Assembly: GCF_017808105.1 (NCBI RefSeq)
Contig: NZ_JADBHF010000002.1
Coordinates: 248,001 to 312,000 of the forward strand
Direction: 5' to 3'
Source: Brevibacterium renqingii
GTDB taxonomy: Bacteria; Actinomycetota; Actinomycetes; Actinomycetales; Brevibacteriaceae
Length of the DNA stretch: 64,000 nucleotides
The notes below the pieces were generated by a model. That model did no database searches. It had not been told where the DNA came from and was given only the letters and a program-made list of their open reading frames with translations. Positions 8,677 to 17,176 of this stretch are shown piece after piece. A program made the position numbers and the translations under genes. The first letter of the stretch is position 1. Each line of letters opens with the position of its first letter.

Positions 8677-8805
8677 GACGCCATTTTCGCATGGCCGCTC
8701 GCGAGAGTCTTCCGCGAGAGTCGTCCGCGACCACTTCTCTCACTATTCGACACGTTGTCTCGAATGGCAATACGACCTCGACCGGAACTGCAGACGGAGT
8801 AGCCT

Positions 8806-9855
8806 GTGTTCATGTCAGACGCACCAGCACACCAGACTTCCGGGAACTCCGCGCCTCCCGCCGCCGACCGCAGCTCGATCATCGCCGTCACGGCTCTGCC
8901 GGTCCTCGTCGTCATCGCCGGCGTGCTCGGGTTCCTCCTCCCCGACGCCTTCACCCCGCTGGCACCGACGATCACCTGGGCGCTGGGCGTCGTCATGTTC
9001 TTCATGGGACTGACGCTGACCCTGCCGGACTTCACCCGCATCGCCAAGCGTCCCTGGATCGCCGTCCTCGGCGTCGTCACCCAGTTCGTCGCGATGCCGC
9101 TGCTCGGCCTCCTCGTCGTCACGGTCTACGGACTGCCCGCGGAGATCGCCGTCGGCGTCATCCTGGTCGGCTGCGCCCCCGGCGGAACGGCCTCGAACGT
9201 CGTGACCTATCTGGCCAAGGGCGATACCGCGCTGTCCGTGTCGATCACCACTCTGTCGACCCTGCTCGCCCCGGTGCTCACCCCGCTGCTGACCCTGTGG
9301 CTGGCCGGCTCGTACATGGACGTGCCGTTCTGGTCGATGTTCGTCTCGATCTGTCAGACCGTGCTCGTCCCCGTCATCGTCGGAGTCATCGTCCGTGTCG
9401 TCGCCTCGAGCCTCGTCGACAGGATCTCCCCGGTGCTGCCGTGGCTGGCGTCGATCGCCATCGCCTATATCGTCGCCATCGTCGTGGCCGGCTCGGCCGG
9501 GTCGATCGCCACGGCCGGAGTGCTCGTGCTGCTGGCCGTCGTCACCCACAATCTGCTCGGGCTGGGCGTGGGCTACGGTGTGGCCGCCGCGTGTCGTCTC
9601 GACACTCCGACACGTCGGGCGCTGTCCTTCGAGGTCGGTCTCCAGAACTCGGGGCTCGCCTCGACCTTGGCCACCACCTACTTCTCGCCTCTGTCCGCGC
9701 TGCCGGGTGCGGTCTTCAGTGTCTGGCACAACGTCTCCGGTGCCCTGCTCGCTTCGCTCTTCGCCCGCCGCCCCTACGGCAGCTCGCCGGCCGATGCGGC
9801 CGCTCACGGTCCCGTGGCAGCAACCTCCGTCGTGGGTGAAGGTGCCGAGCGATGA
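8806..9855 (+). CDS. bile acid:sodium symporter (BASS) family transporter
   Basis: About 347-349 residues with nine to ten predicted membrane helices. Family motifs include GVVMFFMGLTLTLPDF, VILVGCAPGGTASNVVTYLAKGDTALSVSIT (the crossover region with the G-C-x-P-G-G-x-x-S-N signature) and FEVGLQNSGLAS. It probably imports an organic anion with sodium; the true substrate is rarely bile acid in bacteria and cannot be read here. Either GTG (8806) or ATG (8812) could be the start: GGAG at 8796-8799 is 6 or 12 bases away, and the two proteins differ by two residues. The following GNAT gene overlaps by ATGA. Confidence 0.88.
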   Translation: MFMSDAPAHQTSGNSAPPAADRSSIIAVTALPVLVVIAGVLGFLLPDAFTPLAPTITWALGVVMFFMGLTLTLPDFTRIAKRPWIAVLGVVTQFVAMPLLGLLVVTVYGLPAEIAVGVILVGCAPGGTASNVVTYLAKGDTALSVSITTLSTLLAPVLTPLLTLWLAGSYMDVPFWSMFVSICQTVLVPVIVGVIVRVVASSLVDRISPVLPWLASIAIAYIVAIVVAGSAGSIATAGVLVLLAVVTHNLLGLGVGYGVAAACRLDTPTRRALSFEVGLQNSGLASTLATTYFSPLSALPGAVFSVWHNVSGALLASLFARRPYGSSPADAAAHGPVAATSVVGEGAER

Positions 9856-10448
9856 GCGGCGAGACGCAGGAGTTCAGAGGGTTCGACGCCTACTCGCCCG
9901 AGACCCTCGACCTGGCAGGACGGAGGTTCATCATCCGTCGGGCCACCGAGGCCGATGTGCCCGCTCTCGTCGCTCTGCTGCGCGATGACGTGCTCGGCGC
10001 CGCCCGTGAAGGCAGCGCCGGTGAAGGCAGCTCGGGCGAAGGCAGTGCCGGTGCCGACGTCGGTTCTCCGGCAGCGGATGCGGCGGTTGCCGATGACGCG
10101 GCCGCCTATGCTCGTGCCTTCGCACTCATCGCGGCCGATTCCAATCAGCTGCTCGTCGCCGTCGAGGAGGGCCCGGCCGTGGTCGGCACCCTGCAGCTCA
10201 GCCTCATCCCCAGCCTGTCCCGGCGCGGCACTCTGCGACTGCAGATCGAAGCGGTGAGGATCGGCGCCTCGGCACAGGGCATCGGCCTCGGCACGGCAGT
10301 CTTCGAGTGGGCGCATGACTGCGGTCGTCGCTTCGGCGCCGGGCTCGCCCAGCTGACCACAGACCGCTCACGCACCGACGCGCAGCGCTTCTACGCCCGC
10401 CTCGGCTATGACGCCAGCCATGAAGGACTCAAGCTCCCGCTCGACTGA
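9852..10448 (+). CDS. GNAT family N-acetyltransferase
   Basis: A 198-residue GNAT-fold acetyltransferase. Visible elements are strand 1 with FIIRRATEADVPALVALL, the central strand (LLVAVEEGPAVVGTLQLSLIP), the acetyl-CoA loop region (VRIGASAQGIGLGTAVFEWA, Q/R-x-x-G-x-G/A type) and the C-terminal FYARLGYDAS. It is probably co-translated with the transporter in front (ATGA overlap). Between alpha1 and alpha2 is an inserted Gly/Ser/Glu-rich repeat (residues about 52-67, EGSAGEGSSGEGSAGA) produced by a 15-bp DNA repeat. The acyl acceptor is unknown. Confidence 0.88.
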   Translation: MSGETQEFRGFDAYSPETLDLAGRRFIIRRATEADVPALVALLRDDVLGAAREGSAGEGSSGEGSAGADVGSPAADAAVADDAAAYARAFALIAADSNQLLVAVEEGPAVVGTLQLSLIPSLSRRGTLRLQIEAVRIGASAQGIGLGTAVFEWAHDCGRRFGAGLAQLTTDRSRTDAQRFYARLGYDASHEGLKLPLD

Positions 10449-10472
10449 GTGGGCGTCGCCTGCTCCTCGTCA

Positions 10473-11138
10473 TCAGCGGCCACCCGCTTCCCGGCCGGCG
10501 TCGGAGCCGGACTCTCCCATTCCCTCCGCCATTCCCTCCGCGGTCCCGGCGTCGGACTTGCTCTGCGGACGCCCGGCCATAGCCGTGGTCTCGACTCCAC
10601 CCGCTTCGGAATCACCGAGGCCGCCCGCGCCGAGGAACTCGTTGTCGTCCCCGCTGAGCACGTGTTCGAAGGCCGCGAGGTTGCGCGTCGACTCCCCCCG
10701 GCTGACGCGCCAGGCCCATTCCTTCTTCATCCCGGTGAGGAATCCGATGAGGAGGAGCTCGTTGAACGATGAGTCGGCGGCAGCGAGCATCGCTCCGAGC
10801 AGCGCATCGAGCTCATCGAGCAGATGCTCCCGGGGAACGCTCGTGCGCAGATAGACATCGCCGAGGCTGTCGATCGCGAAGGCCACCGGCCCGGGTTTGA
10901 GGTTCTTCTGCAGCAGCCAGCGGTTGAATTCGAATGCGTTCTCGTCGGGATGACGGATGACGAAGGCCTGCAGATGGGCGGTGCGGGCGAAGACGCTGAT
11001 GGCGACGTTCGTCTTGAGCTTCTTCTCCCCCGGCAGAGTGACGACGATCTCCGCGTCCTCGACCGAGTCGACGGGAACATCATTCTCCTCGGCCCAGGAG
11101 CGCACGCCGGCCAGGATCGCCTCGGTGTCGGTGCTCAT
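10473..11138 (-). CDS. YbjN domain-containing protein
   Basis: A 221-residue cytosolic protein. Residues about 1-150 form a YbjN / type III secretion chaperone-like alpha-beta domain, with LQAFVIRHPDENAFEFNRWLLQKN, AFAIDSLGDVYLRTSVP and a helix containing FNELLLIGFLTGMKKEWAW. The C-terminal 60 residues are Gly/Glu/Ser/Ala-rich and repetitive (AEGMAEGMGESGSDAG), probably disordered. Mycobacteria carry a YbjN protein at the same place next to mshA (Rv0487-like). Its function is unknown; other YbjN proteins are linked to stress and motility regulation. Confidence 0.85.
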   Translation of the reverse strand: MSTDTEAILAGVRSWAEENDVPVDSVEDAEIVVTLPGEKKLKTNVAISVFARTAHLQAFVIRHPDENAFEFNRWLLQKNLKPGPVAFAIDSLGDVYLRTSVPREHLLDELDALLGAMLAAADSSFNELLLIGFLTGMKKEWAWRVSRGESTRNLAAFEHVLSGDDNEFLGAGGLGDSEAGGVETTAMAGRPQSKSDAGTAEGMAEGMGESGSDAGREAGGR

Positions 11139-11188
11139 GATCTCACGCCTTTCGCTCGTCTCTCATGCTCACCCACGACTCTAGTCCT

Positions 11189-12643
11189 TCAGCACGCTCC
11201 GAGGGCTTCGCAGCGGTGCGGACTCGCAGCAGCCGCGCCGGGCAGGGCGTCGAGGACGACTTCGACGGTACGGCCCCAGTCGAAGCGTTCGGCGCGATCG
11301 GCCGCGTGGGCTCCGAGTTCGGCACGCAGACGGTCATCGCACAGCAGGGTTTCGATCGCCGTGGCCCAGTGGTGAGGGTTGTGGGCGGCGATGAGCAGTC
11401 CCGAATGCCCGTGTTCGACGATCTCGGGCAGTCCTCCCACCGCCGCGGCGATCGCAGGCAGCCCTGTGGCGGCGGCCTCGGCGGCGACGAGCCCGAACGA
11501 TTCGCTGCGTGAGGGGACGATGAGCACGTCGGCGGCCCGGTAGTAGTCGACGAGGACATGTGCGGGAACTGGCGGGCGGACCTCGACGCTGGGTTCGTCG
11601 GCGATGGCCGCGGTCAACTCGCGCAGATAGTTCGAGGAGGCACTGCCGGAACCCGAGGCCATGGTCCGTGTGCCGCCGGCGCCGCCTCCCGCATCGAGGC
11701 CGGCGTCAGCTCCGGAGGCGGCGCCGAGGAGGATCCCCCTGGTGCGAGAGGCCAGGTGCGGATTGCGTTCCCGCAGATCGGCCAGGGCGTCGACGGCGAC
11801 GTCGGTGCCCTTGATGAACTGCATCCGTCCGACATAGAGGACGACGGCCTCGTCATCGGAGAAGCCGAGCCGGCTCCTGGCCGCGGCCTTCGCGCCGGGC
11901 CGGTAGTGCGCATGGTCGACTCCGGGCCGGGCCACTACGACCGAACCCGGGTCGGCACCGAGTTCGTTGATGAGGTCGCGCCGCTCGGCCGGGGTGCCGG
12001 CTACGAGCAGATCCGCCTCGGCGGCGATCCGCTCCTCGGCGTGCAGTCGCTGGGGCCGTTCGTGGCTGGTCTCCGAATCGCGGTTCTTCACCGCTCCCAT
12101 CGTGTGCATGCTCACGGCGATGGGAGTCGGAGCTGCCCCCGCGGCGATGGGAGTCGGCGCTGCCCCCGCGGCGAGGTCGTGGGCGGATTCGCTCGCGGTC
12201 ATATCATGGGCGCGCAGGGCCGCCTCGGCGGAGATCCAGTAATGGGCCCAGATGAGTTCGGCGGCGCGGAAGACCGGATGGTCGAGCAGCATCTGCGCGA
12301 GCTCCTCGATGGCGTCGGCGAGCTCGTCCTTCGTCCGCGCACCTGTCGGCAGGTGGTGGAGAGTGATGGACTCCGAGACATCCATTCGTCGGTCGACGTC
12401 GGGCCCGTCGATGACGTCGGCCCTGTCGGCGTCAGCCCAGTCGGCGGCGCCGCGGCCGTCGGACGCATCGGGTGCTCCGGTCCCGTCGAGGCCGCCAGGG
12501 TCGGCGGTGAACACGTCGACTCTGTGTCCGGCGGCGGCGAGAGCGCGCACGGACTGATCGACGTAGACGTTCATCCCCCCGGCATCGCCCTGGCCCGGCT
12601 GAGCGGCGGGCGAGGTGTGGAGGGAGAGGACGGAGATGCGCAC
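11189..12643 (-). CDS. mshA: D-inositol-3-phosphate glycosyltransferase, mycothiol synthesis
   Basis: A 484-residue GT4-family glycosyltransferase for the first step of mycothiol synthesis: GlcNAc from UDP-GlcNAc is joined to 1L-myo-inositol 1-phosphate. The N-terminus has LSLHTSPAAQPGQGDAGGMN (inositol-phosphate/UDP loop). The C-terminal domain has VLYVGRMQFIKGTDVAVDAL and the GT4 E-x7-E motif in PSRSESFGLVAAEA. Start is GTG at 12643. Relative to the family the protein has extra Gly/Ala/Asp-rich loops, one an in-frame 27-bp duplication (AAGAAPTPI twice) near 12115-12168. A YbjN gene follows directly. Confidence 0.94.
   Translation of the reverse strand: MRISVLSLHTSPAAQPGQGDAGGMNVYVDQSVRALAAAGHRVDVFTADPGGLDGTGAPDASDGRGAADWADADRADVIDGPDVDRRMDVSESITLHHLPTGARTKDELADAIEELAQMLLDHPVFRAAELIWAHYWISAEAALRAHDMTASESAHDLAAGAAPTPIAAGAAPTPIAVSMHTMGAVKNRDSETSHERPQRLHAEERIAAEADLLVAGTPAERRDLINELGADPGSVVVARPGVDHAHYRPGAKAAARSRLGFSDDEAVVLYVGRMQFIKGTDVAVDALADLRERNPHLASRTRGILLGAASGADAGLDAGGGAGGTRTMASGSGSASSNYLRELTAAIADEPSVEVRPPVPAHVLVDYYRAADVLIVPSRSESFGLVAAEAAATGLPAIAAAVGGLPEIVEHGHSGLLIAAHNPHHWATAIETLLCDDRLRAELGAHAADRAERFDWGRTVEVVLDALPGAAAASPHRCEALGAC
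12115..12168. repeat. in-frame 27-bp duplication in mshA
   Basis: Two adjacent 27-bp units starting CGGCGATGGGAGTCGG at 12115 and 12142 differ by one base. They encode two consecutive nine-residue AAGAAPTPI segments in an acceptor-side loop of MshA. Confidence 0.85.
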
Positions 12644-12663
12644 GGGGACAGTCTAGCCAAGGA

Positions 12664-13473
12664 CTAGCCGAAGAATTCACCCAGGATCCGGCGCACTTCA
12701 TGACGGCCGCGCCACAGGATCGACCCGGCGGGAAGCACCTCGAGGTGAGAGGCGGGGATCGCCGCATGGACCGCCTCGGCGATTTCGACCGGGTGCGCGG
12801 GATCGTCCTCGTGCGTGAGGACGAGGACCTCGCCGGCGAAGCTGCGCAGATTCTCGGCGGCCTCCGCCGTGTCGTCCACGGCGATCTCGAGGGCCAGCCC
12901 GAGCCCGTCGGACATATCGGTGTGCACGAGGTTCTCGGCCTTCGCCTTCGTCCACGCTCGAGCGGGCAGCATCTGGGCCACCTCGGCGGGTTCGCGTGAG
13001 AGCATGAGCTCGACGATGCCGTCGATGTCCTCATCGGCCACCAGGCCGCGCAGTCTGTCCAGGTAGGAGCGGTTGGCCGCGGCCGCCTCGGCGGAGAAGC
13101 CCGTGAAGGAGGCCGGGAGTACGAGAGCGACCTTGTCGAGGTTTCCGGTCACAGGATGAGCGGTGCTGAGCAGGCGGAGCAGCCCGCCGGCCGACATCGA
13201 CACACCGAGGGCACGACTCGCCGAGGTGGCGTTCAGGGCTTCGGCGAGTACCTCGGCGATCTGCGGGTAGTCCCACCCCGGGCCGGGTGAGGGCCTTCCG
13301 CCGTGTCCGGGCAGGTGGAGGAAATGCCGGGTGCCGGCGATTCCGGTGCCGAAGGGGCGGGTGTCGCGGACGGCGCCGGCGAATCCGTGGCCGAACAGGG
13401 TATGCGGCTCTCCGGAGCCGAACGTGGCGATGTAGCCGGACTCGGGCCCCGGCAGATTGAGGTCGGTGCTCAT
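12664..13473 (-). CDS. alpha/beta hydrolase fold protein
   Basis: A 269-residue protein with an alpha/beta-hydrolase pattern. It has the oxyanion-type HG motif (LFGHGFAGAVRD), HLPGHGGRPSPGPGWDY after strand 4, the nucleophile elbow GVSMSAGG (Ser in G-x-S-x-S rather than the usual G-x-S-x-G), an acid in VLVLTHEDDPAHPVEIAE and a basic RGRHEVRRI with the probable catalytic His near the C-terminus. The substrate is unknown. It is 20 bp upstream of mshA on the same strand and may be cotranscribed. Confidence 0.8.
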   Translation of the reverse strand: MSTDLNLPGPESGYIATFGSGEPHTLFGHGFAGAVRDTRPFGTGIAGTRHFLHLPGHGGRPSPGPGWDYPQIAEVLAEALNATSASRALGVSMSAGGLLRLLSTAHPVTGNLDKVALVLPASFTGFSAEAAAANRSYLDRLRGLVADEDIDGIVELMLSREPAEVAQMLPARAWTKAKAENLVHTDMSDGLGLALEIAVDDTAEAAENLRSFAGEVLVLTHEDDPAHPVEIAEAVHAAIPASHLEVLPAGSILWRGRHEVRRILGEFFG

Positions 13474-13486
13474 GCGGCGGGCGGCC

Positions 13487-13798
13487 TCAGCGGTTGCGGT
13501 AGCGCGGATCGACGGCCCTGACCTTCGGGCGCACGTCGGTGAGATAGACGATGCCGGCGACGAGGGCGATGATGTTGAGGAAGATCATGCTCATGCCCAT
13601 CGGCGGCAGTGCGATGACGGCGAGCGCGAGGCCGACGCCGAGGAGGATCACCCAGAACTTCTTGCTCTGTTTGTCGACGGCGCGGTAGTTTTCGTCCTTG
13701 AAGCGGAGGCAGTCGATGAACGCCCAGAGCTGGACGATGAATGCGGCTACCGTCAGGGCAAGAAAGACGAGACGCTGAAAGCCCGCGATGTATTCCAT
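13487..13798 (-). CDS. DUF2516 family membrane protein
   Basis: A 103-residue protein with three predicted membrane helices (about 8-28, 47-65 and 68-86). It matches the actinobacterial DUF2516 family, including VQLWAFIDCLRF in the first helix region and IVYLTDVRPKVRAVDP at the end. It is encoded 13 bp before the hydrolase gene on the same strand. Function unknown. The gap beyond its start (13799-14009) is rich in the short direct repeat TTCCCAGAG / CTCCCAGAG and holds no gene that I can see. Confidence 0.85.
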   Translation of the reverse strand: MEYIAGFQRLVFLALTVAAFIVQLWAFIDCLRFKDENYRAVDKQSKKFWVILLGVGLALAVIALPPMGMSMIFLNIIALVAGIVYLTDVRPKVRAVDPRYRNR

Positions 13799-14009
13799 CC
13801 CCTCAGCCTAGCAATCCCTCATCTCCCAAGCAGTGTCAGGAGCCGGATCCTGGGCAATTGCCCACTCTCGGCTCACCGCGTTCCCAGAGGATGCGTGCGC
13901 TCCCAGAGTCTGTGCGCGTCCCCCGAACGTGCGCTCCCAGAGGGCCAGCGCGTTCGCGCGAGCTCTCGCGTTCTCGCAGCGCTTCTGCGTTCCTCCAGGA
14001 CGCGGGTTC

Positions 14010-14408
14010 TCAGAGCACCCCCGTCGTGCGGATGAGCGCGCACACGGCCATGCCGATGACGACGGCGAGGAGCATCGGCACACGCAGGATTGCGGCGAGC
14101 ACACCGGCGCCGACCCCGATGAGCCGGGCCGGGTCGGCGATGTCCTTGCCGTCGAAGACCGCGGTGGTCGCGAACACGGCTCCGATCAGCACGACCGTGG
14201 CCCGATCCATCCACATCGTCACGCGCTCGGTCGAGTCGGCCGAGTCGCCGGAGGCCGCCGACGCTCCTTCGTCGCCCGAACCGGCCTCTATCGTCGCTCG
14301 GCGCCCGCGGGTGGCGATGGCCGCGCCGAGTTTCACGCCGGCGAAGCGCATGAGGTAGGTTCCGATGCTCAGCGCGGCCAGAGCGATGAGGAAGCTTCCC
14401 GCGCTCAT
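14010..14408 (-). CDS. azlD: AzlD family branched-chain amino-acid exporter small subunit
   Basis: A 132-residue membrane protein with about four helices. Its start MSAGSFLIALAALSIGTYLMRFAG matches the AzlD signature (…TYLxRxxG). AzlD pairs with the larger AzlC to export branched-chain or other amino acids. The ATG at 14408 overlaps the azlC stop (ATGA), so the two are translationally coupled. A charged Ser/Glu/Asp-rich loop (about residues 35-60) is longer than in typical 100-residue AzlD proteins. Confidence 0.88.
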   Translation of the reverse strand: MSAGSFLIALAALSIGTYLMRFAGVKLGAAIATRGRRATIEAGSGDEGASAASGDSADSTERVTMWMDRATVVLIGAVFATTAVFDGKDIADPARLIGVGAGVLAAILRVPMLLAVVIGMAVCALIRTTGVL

Positions 14409-15184
14409 GCCCGTCCGTCCTCTGCGCTCACCGAGGCCGGCTGCCCGCTGTCGGAAGGCTCGGGGCCATCGGCCGCGGCACCGCCTCGGCGGCTGAGCAG
14501 CGAGCGCACCGCCCATCCGACGGCCACGAAGACGAAGACCGACAGCGCGGTCACCGCGCCCAGCCCCAGCGGCAGAACCGGCGTGAGCGCCACGGCGATG
14601 AGGATGCCGGCGACGGTCAGCGAGAGCGTGGCGCGGTTCTTCAGATCCCCGCGGATGAGGCAGAAGAGGATGATCGGGAAGGCCGCATCGAGGCCGAGCA
14701 GGTCCGCGTCGATGACGTTGCCCAGCCATTGGCCGACCATGGCTCCGCTGGGCCACATGAGCGCGATCGCAGCGCCCATGAGCAGGAAGGCGTGCCATCT
14801 CGCGCGGGCGTTGCGTCCGGTCCGCGAGATCGCGGTGGACTCGTCATTGATCCAGTGGGAGGCGATGAGCGCGCGCCAGTCCTGAGGGAAGAACGGACCG
14901 ACGGCGACGCCGAAGGCGAAGTTCCGCGAGTTGACGAGGAGCCCGGCCAGCACGGCGAGGATCGGGGCGCCGCCGGCGGCGATGACGCCGACGAAGGTGA
15001 ACTCCGCAGCGCCTCCGAGGGCGAACATCGCCAGGAGCAGGGTCTGCCACCAGGCGAAGCCCGAGACTGCGGAGATCGCGCCGTAGGACAGCGCGACCGC
15101 GACGATCGTGATGGTCACGATCGCCACGGCTCGGTAGGTCGACCCGGGGAGCACCCGTTCGCCCGTGCGGAATAATGAACCCAT
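14405..15184 (-). CDS. azlC: AzlC family branched-chain amino-acid permease
   Basis: A 259-residue protein with about seven membrane helices, the large subunit of an AzlCD exporter. Family marks include FALGGAAEFTFVGVIAAGG (usually GxSQF), LLVNSRNFAFGVAVGP (the N-x-R region) and HWINDESTAI (D-E). The ATG at 15184 (MGSLFRTGERV) is preferred over an upstream frame extension because it matches the family. Divergent from an XRE-cupin regulator, which very likely controls it. Confidence 0.88.
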   Translation of the reverse strand: MGSLFRTGERVLPGSTYRAVAIVTITIVAVALSYGAISAVSGFAWWQTLLLAMFALGGAAEFTFVGVIAAGGAPILAVLAGLLVNSRNFAFGVAVGPFFPQDWRALIASHWINDESTAISRTGRNARARWHAFLLMGAAIALMWPSGAMVGQWLGNVIDADLLGLDAAFPIILFCLIRGDLKNRATLSLTVAGILIAVALTPVLPLGLGAVTALSVFVFVAVGWAVRSLLSRRGGAAADGPEPSDSGQPASVSAEDGRA

Positions 15185-15210
15185 GTTCCATACAGTGCAC
15201 TTTACGCAGT

Positions 15211-15235
15211 CGTTCGTCAACCTGAACGTCTTGAC
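15211..15235. promoter_or_regulatory. candidate operator between azlCD and XRE regulator
   Basis: Two overlapping inverted repeats lie in the 66-bp divergent gap: CGTTC (15211-15215) with GAACG (15224-15228), and GTCAA (15216-15220) with TTGAC (15231-15235). The location fits an autoregulatory site, but the arms are only five bases. Confidence 0.3.
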
Positions 15236-15250
15236 CGTTACAATGAACAC

Positions 15251-15877
15251 ATGAATTCTCGAAATTCACCGAACGACGAGTCGGATATGGACGGCGCCCC
15301 GGCCGGTCCTCAGGCAGAGCCCAGTGCAGCGCTCTCCCCCAGCGAGCAGATCGCGGCGGCACTGAAACGGGAACGACTGCGGGCCGGACTGTCATTGTCC
15401 GAGGTCGCTCGGCGTGCAGGGATCGGCAAGTCGACGATGTCCGGGCTCGAAACCGGCAGCGGCAATCCGAGCCTGGAGACGATGTGGGCTCTGGCCGCTG
15501 CACTCGACATCCCTCTTGCGCGCCTGCTCGACCCGCCCCCGCACGAGGTCGCCTTCCAGCACGTCGGCGATATGCCCAGCCTGCCTTCGACCACCGCGAA
15601 CTATGTGGCCACCCTGCTCTCACCGTCGCCGACGAATGCCCGACGCGATGTCTACTTCATCCAGGCCGAACCGGGTGAGCCCAGGGAGTCTCAGCCGCAC
15701 CCGCAGGGCACGATCGAACATGTCATCCTCGGCCGCGGGGCCGCGCGCATCGAGGTCCTCGGACAGTCCTATGAGCTCGGCGTGGGCGACTACCTGACCC
15801 ATCCGGGCGATCAGCCTCATCGCTTCACGGCTCTGGAACCGGGCACGAACGCCGTCTTCGTCGTCGAGAGCACCTGA
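15251..15877 (+). CDS. XRE family regulator with cupin sensor domain
   Basis: A 208-residue one-component regulator. After an acidic, disordered leader (residues 1-30) there is a helix-turn-helix (ALKRERLRAGLSLSEVARRAGIGKSTMSGLETG), then a C-terminal cupin (about 125-205) with the QPHPQGTIEHVILGRGAARIEV and LGVGDYLTHPGDQPHRF strands. Such regulators are often found next to AzlCD exporters, and this one is divergent from azlC 66 bp away. The cupin presumably binds the effector amino acid; this is not shown here. Confidence 0.88.
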   Translation: MNSRNSPNDESDMDGAPAGPQAEPSAALSPSEQIAAALKRERLRAGLSLSEVARRAGIGKSTMSGLETGSGNPSLETMWALAAALDIPLARLLDPPPHEVAFQHVGDMPSLPSTTANYVATLLSPSPTNARRDVYFIQAEPGEPRESQPHPQGTIEHVILGRGAARIEVLGQSYELGVGDYLTHPGDQPHRFTALEPGTNAVFVVEST

Positions 15878-15882
15878 CAGGG

Positions 15883-15970
15883 CTACTCGACGGCCGGCCC
15901 CGCCGCCTCCGACGACCGGCCCGCTCCTACTCGACGACCGGCCCGCTCCTACTCGACGGCCGGACCGTCT
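15883..15970. repeat. 22-bp tandem repeat at 3' end of FUSC gene
   Basis: CTACTCGACG(A/G)CCGGCCC occurs at 15883, 15927 and 15949, with the last two exactly 22 bp apart. A related GACGACCGGCCC segment fills the interval. On the minus strand each CTA is a TAG, so the stop of the FUSC gene lies inside one unit. Confidence 0.7.
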
Positions 15971-17091
15971 TCGTCCTCCTCGGCCAGGGGCGGCAGGCGC
16001 GACTGAGCTTCCTCCCGCGTCAACCCCGCTGCCTGGAGGAGGTCGACGGCGACCGTCCGCAGGAGCAGGACCAGGGATTCGTCGTGGATGTCCCATTCCG
16101 GCTTCGCGCGCGGATCCAGAGCGCCCGCGGCTTCGGACAGGGCCGCCTCGGCGAGGGAGCGATCGGTGCCGCGGCGCAGGGCGATCTCGAGCTTCTTGGC
16201 CCCGTCGGCCAGCGATCCGACGTAATCGGCGATGACCGGCTTCTCGACGCCGAGTTCGGTCATGCCCACGACCCGGCGCGCGATCACCCGCATCGTCCGC
16301 ATCGCCCGGTCGGAGAAGGTATGGGCACGGGAGAGTCGGGTCACCTCGGCGGCGTGCCGACGGGCGCGCGCATTGATCTTCGCCGCCTCACGCGAGATCC
16401 GCAGCGATGACCCCCACGAGTCGATGATGTCCTGGGTCTCGCGGGCTCGTTCGAGAGCCCGATCGGCCATGGTCGAGTCCGCATCCCGCAGCGCCCGCTT
16501 CATCATCTTGAGGACATCGTCGATCTCCTCGAGCATGTCCGCGGCCAGGCGTCGGGGCACCTTCCGGGCGTCGCGCGGAATGAGGAAAGCCAAGAGGATC
16601 GCACACACCGATCCGGTCAGGGCATCGAGCGTGCGGGGGAACGGCATGCTCGTGGCGGTGGCCGGGACCACGACGACATAGACGGATTGGACGGCGATCT
16701 GGGTGATGAAGATGCCGCCCGAATTGAGGATGGTGCCGATGACCAGGCCGATGATGAGGGTCAGCGCCAGCTGCCAGATGCCGGTGCCGTAGACGTTGAC
16801 GAGGATCTCGCCCACGAGCACCCCGAAGGTCGCGCCGATGCCGATCTCGAGCGCTCGACGCAGGCGACGGTCGGCCACCGGGCCGATGCCGACCGCGGAA
16901 GCGACCGCGGCGAGGAAGGGATAGGGGTGGCCGAGGACGTAGACGCAGAAGGTATAGGCGGCGGTCGCGGCGATGGGGATCTGGATCAGCTGACCGGAAT
17001 TCACCCAGACTCGCTTGAGACCCAGGCGCACGCGGTGGGAGACGACGCTGACTGCCCGCCGAGGCAATTCGCCGACCCGAGTCTCCGCCAT
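15949..17091 (-). CDS. FUSC / aromatic acid exporter-like membrane protein
   Basis: A 380-residue protein from the ATG at 17091 (MAETRVGELPRRAV); a longer frame to 17145 is possible. Residues about 40-175 contain four to six hydrophobic helices with a conserved FUSC/ArAE pattern (ATAAYTFCVYVLGHPYPFLAAVASAVGIGP, RRALEIGIGATFGVLVGE). Residues 180-380 form a soluble, helical, highly charged cytoplasmic domain. Relatives export small aromatic acids or lie near fusaric-acid resistance genes. The start is divergent from pepN. The role here is unknown. Confidence 0.82.
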   Translation of the reverse strand: MAETRVGELPRRAVSVVSHRVRLGLKRVWVNSGQLIQIPIAATAAYTFCVYVLGHPYPFLAAVASAVGIGPVADRRLRRALEIGIGATFGVLVGEILVNVYGTGIWQLALTLIIGLVIGTILNSGGIFITQIAVQSVYVVVVPATATSMPFPRTLDALTGSVCAILLAFLIPRDARKVPRRLAADMLEEIDDVLKMMKRALRDADSTMADRALERARETQDIIDSWGSSLRISREAAKINARARRHAAEVTRLSRAHTFSDRAMRTMRVIARRVVGMTELGVEKPVIADYVGSLADGAKKLEIALRRGTDRSLAEAALSEAAGALDPRAKPEWDIHDESLVLLLRTVAVDLLQAAGLTREEAQSRLPPLAEEDEDGPAVE

Positions 17092-17176
17092 CAGTCCCCT
17101 CTGCCGCTCATCGGTGCTGTACTCAGAGTACCGGAAATGTGGCATGCTAAAGTCTGTGCGCCGAGGAGGCTATTGA

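Noticed and set aside
15231..15244. TTGACC with TACAAT as a promoter before the XRE-cupin gene
   Set aside because: The two hexamers are separated by only two bases, so they cannot be a -35/-10 pair.
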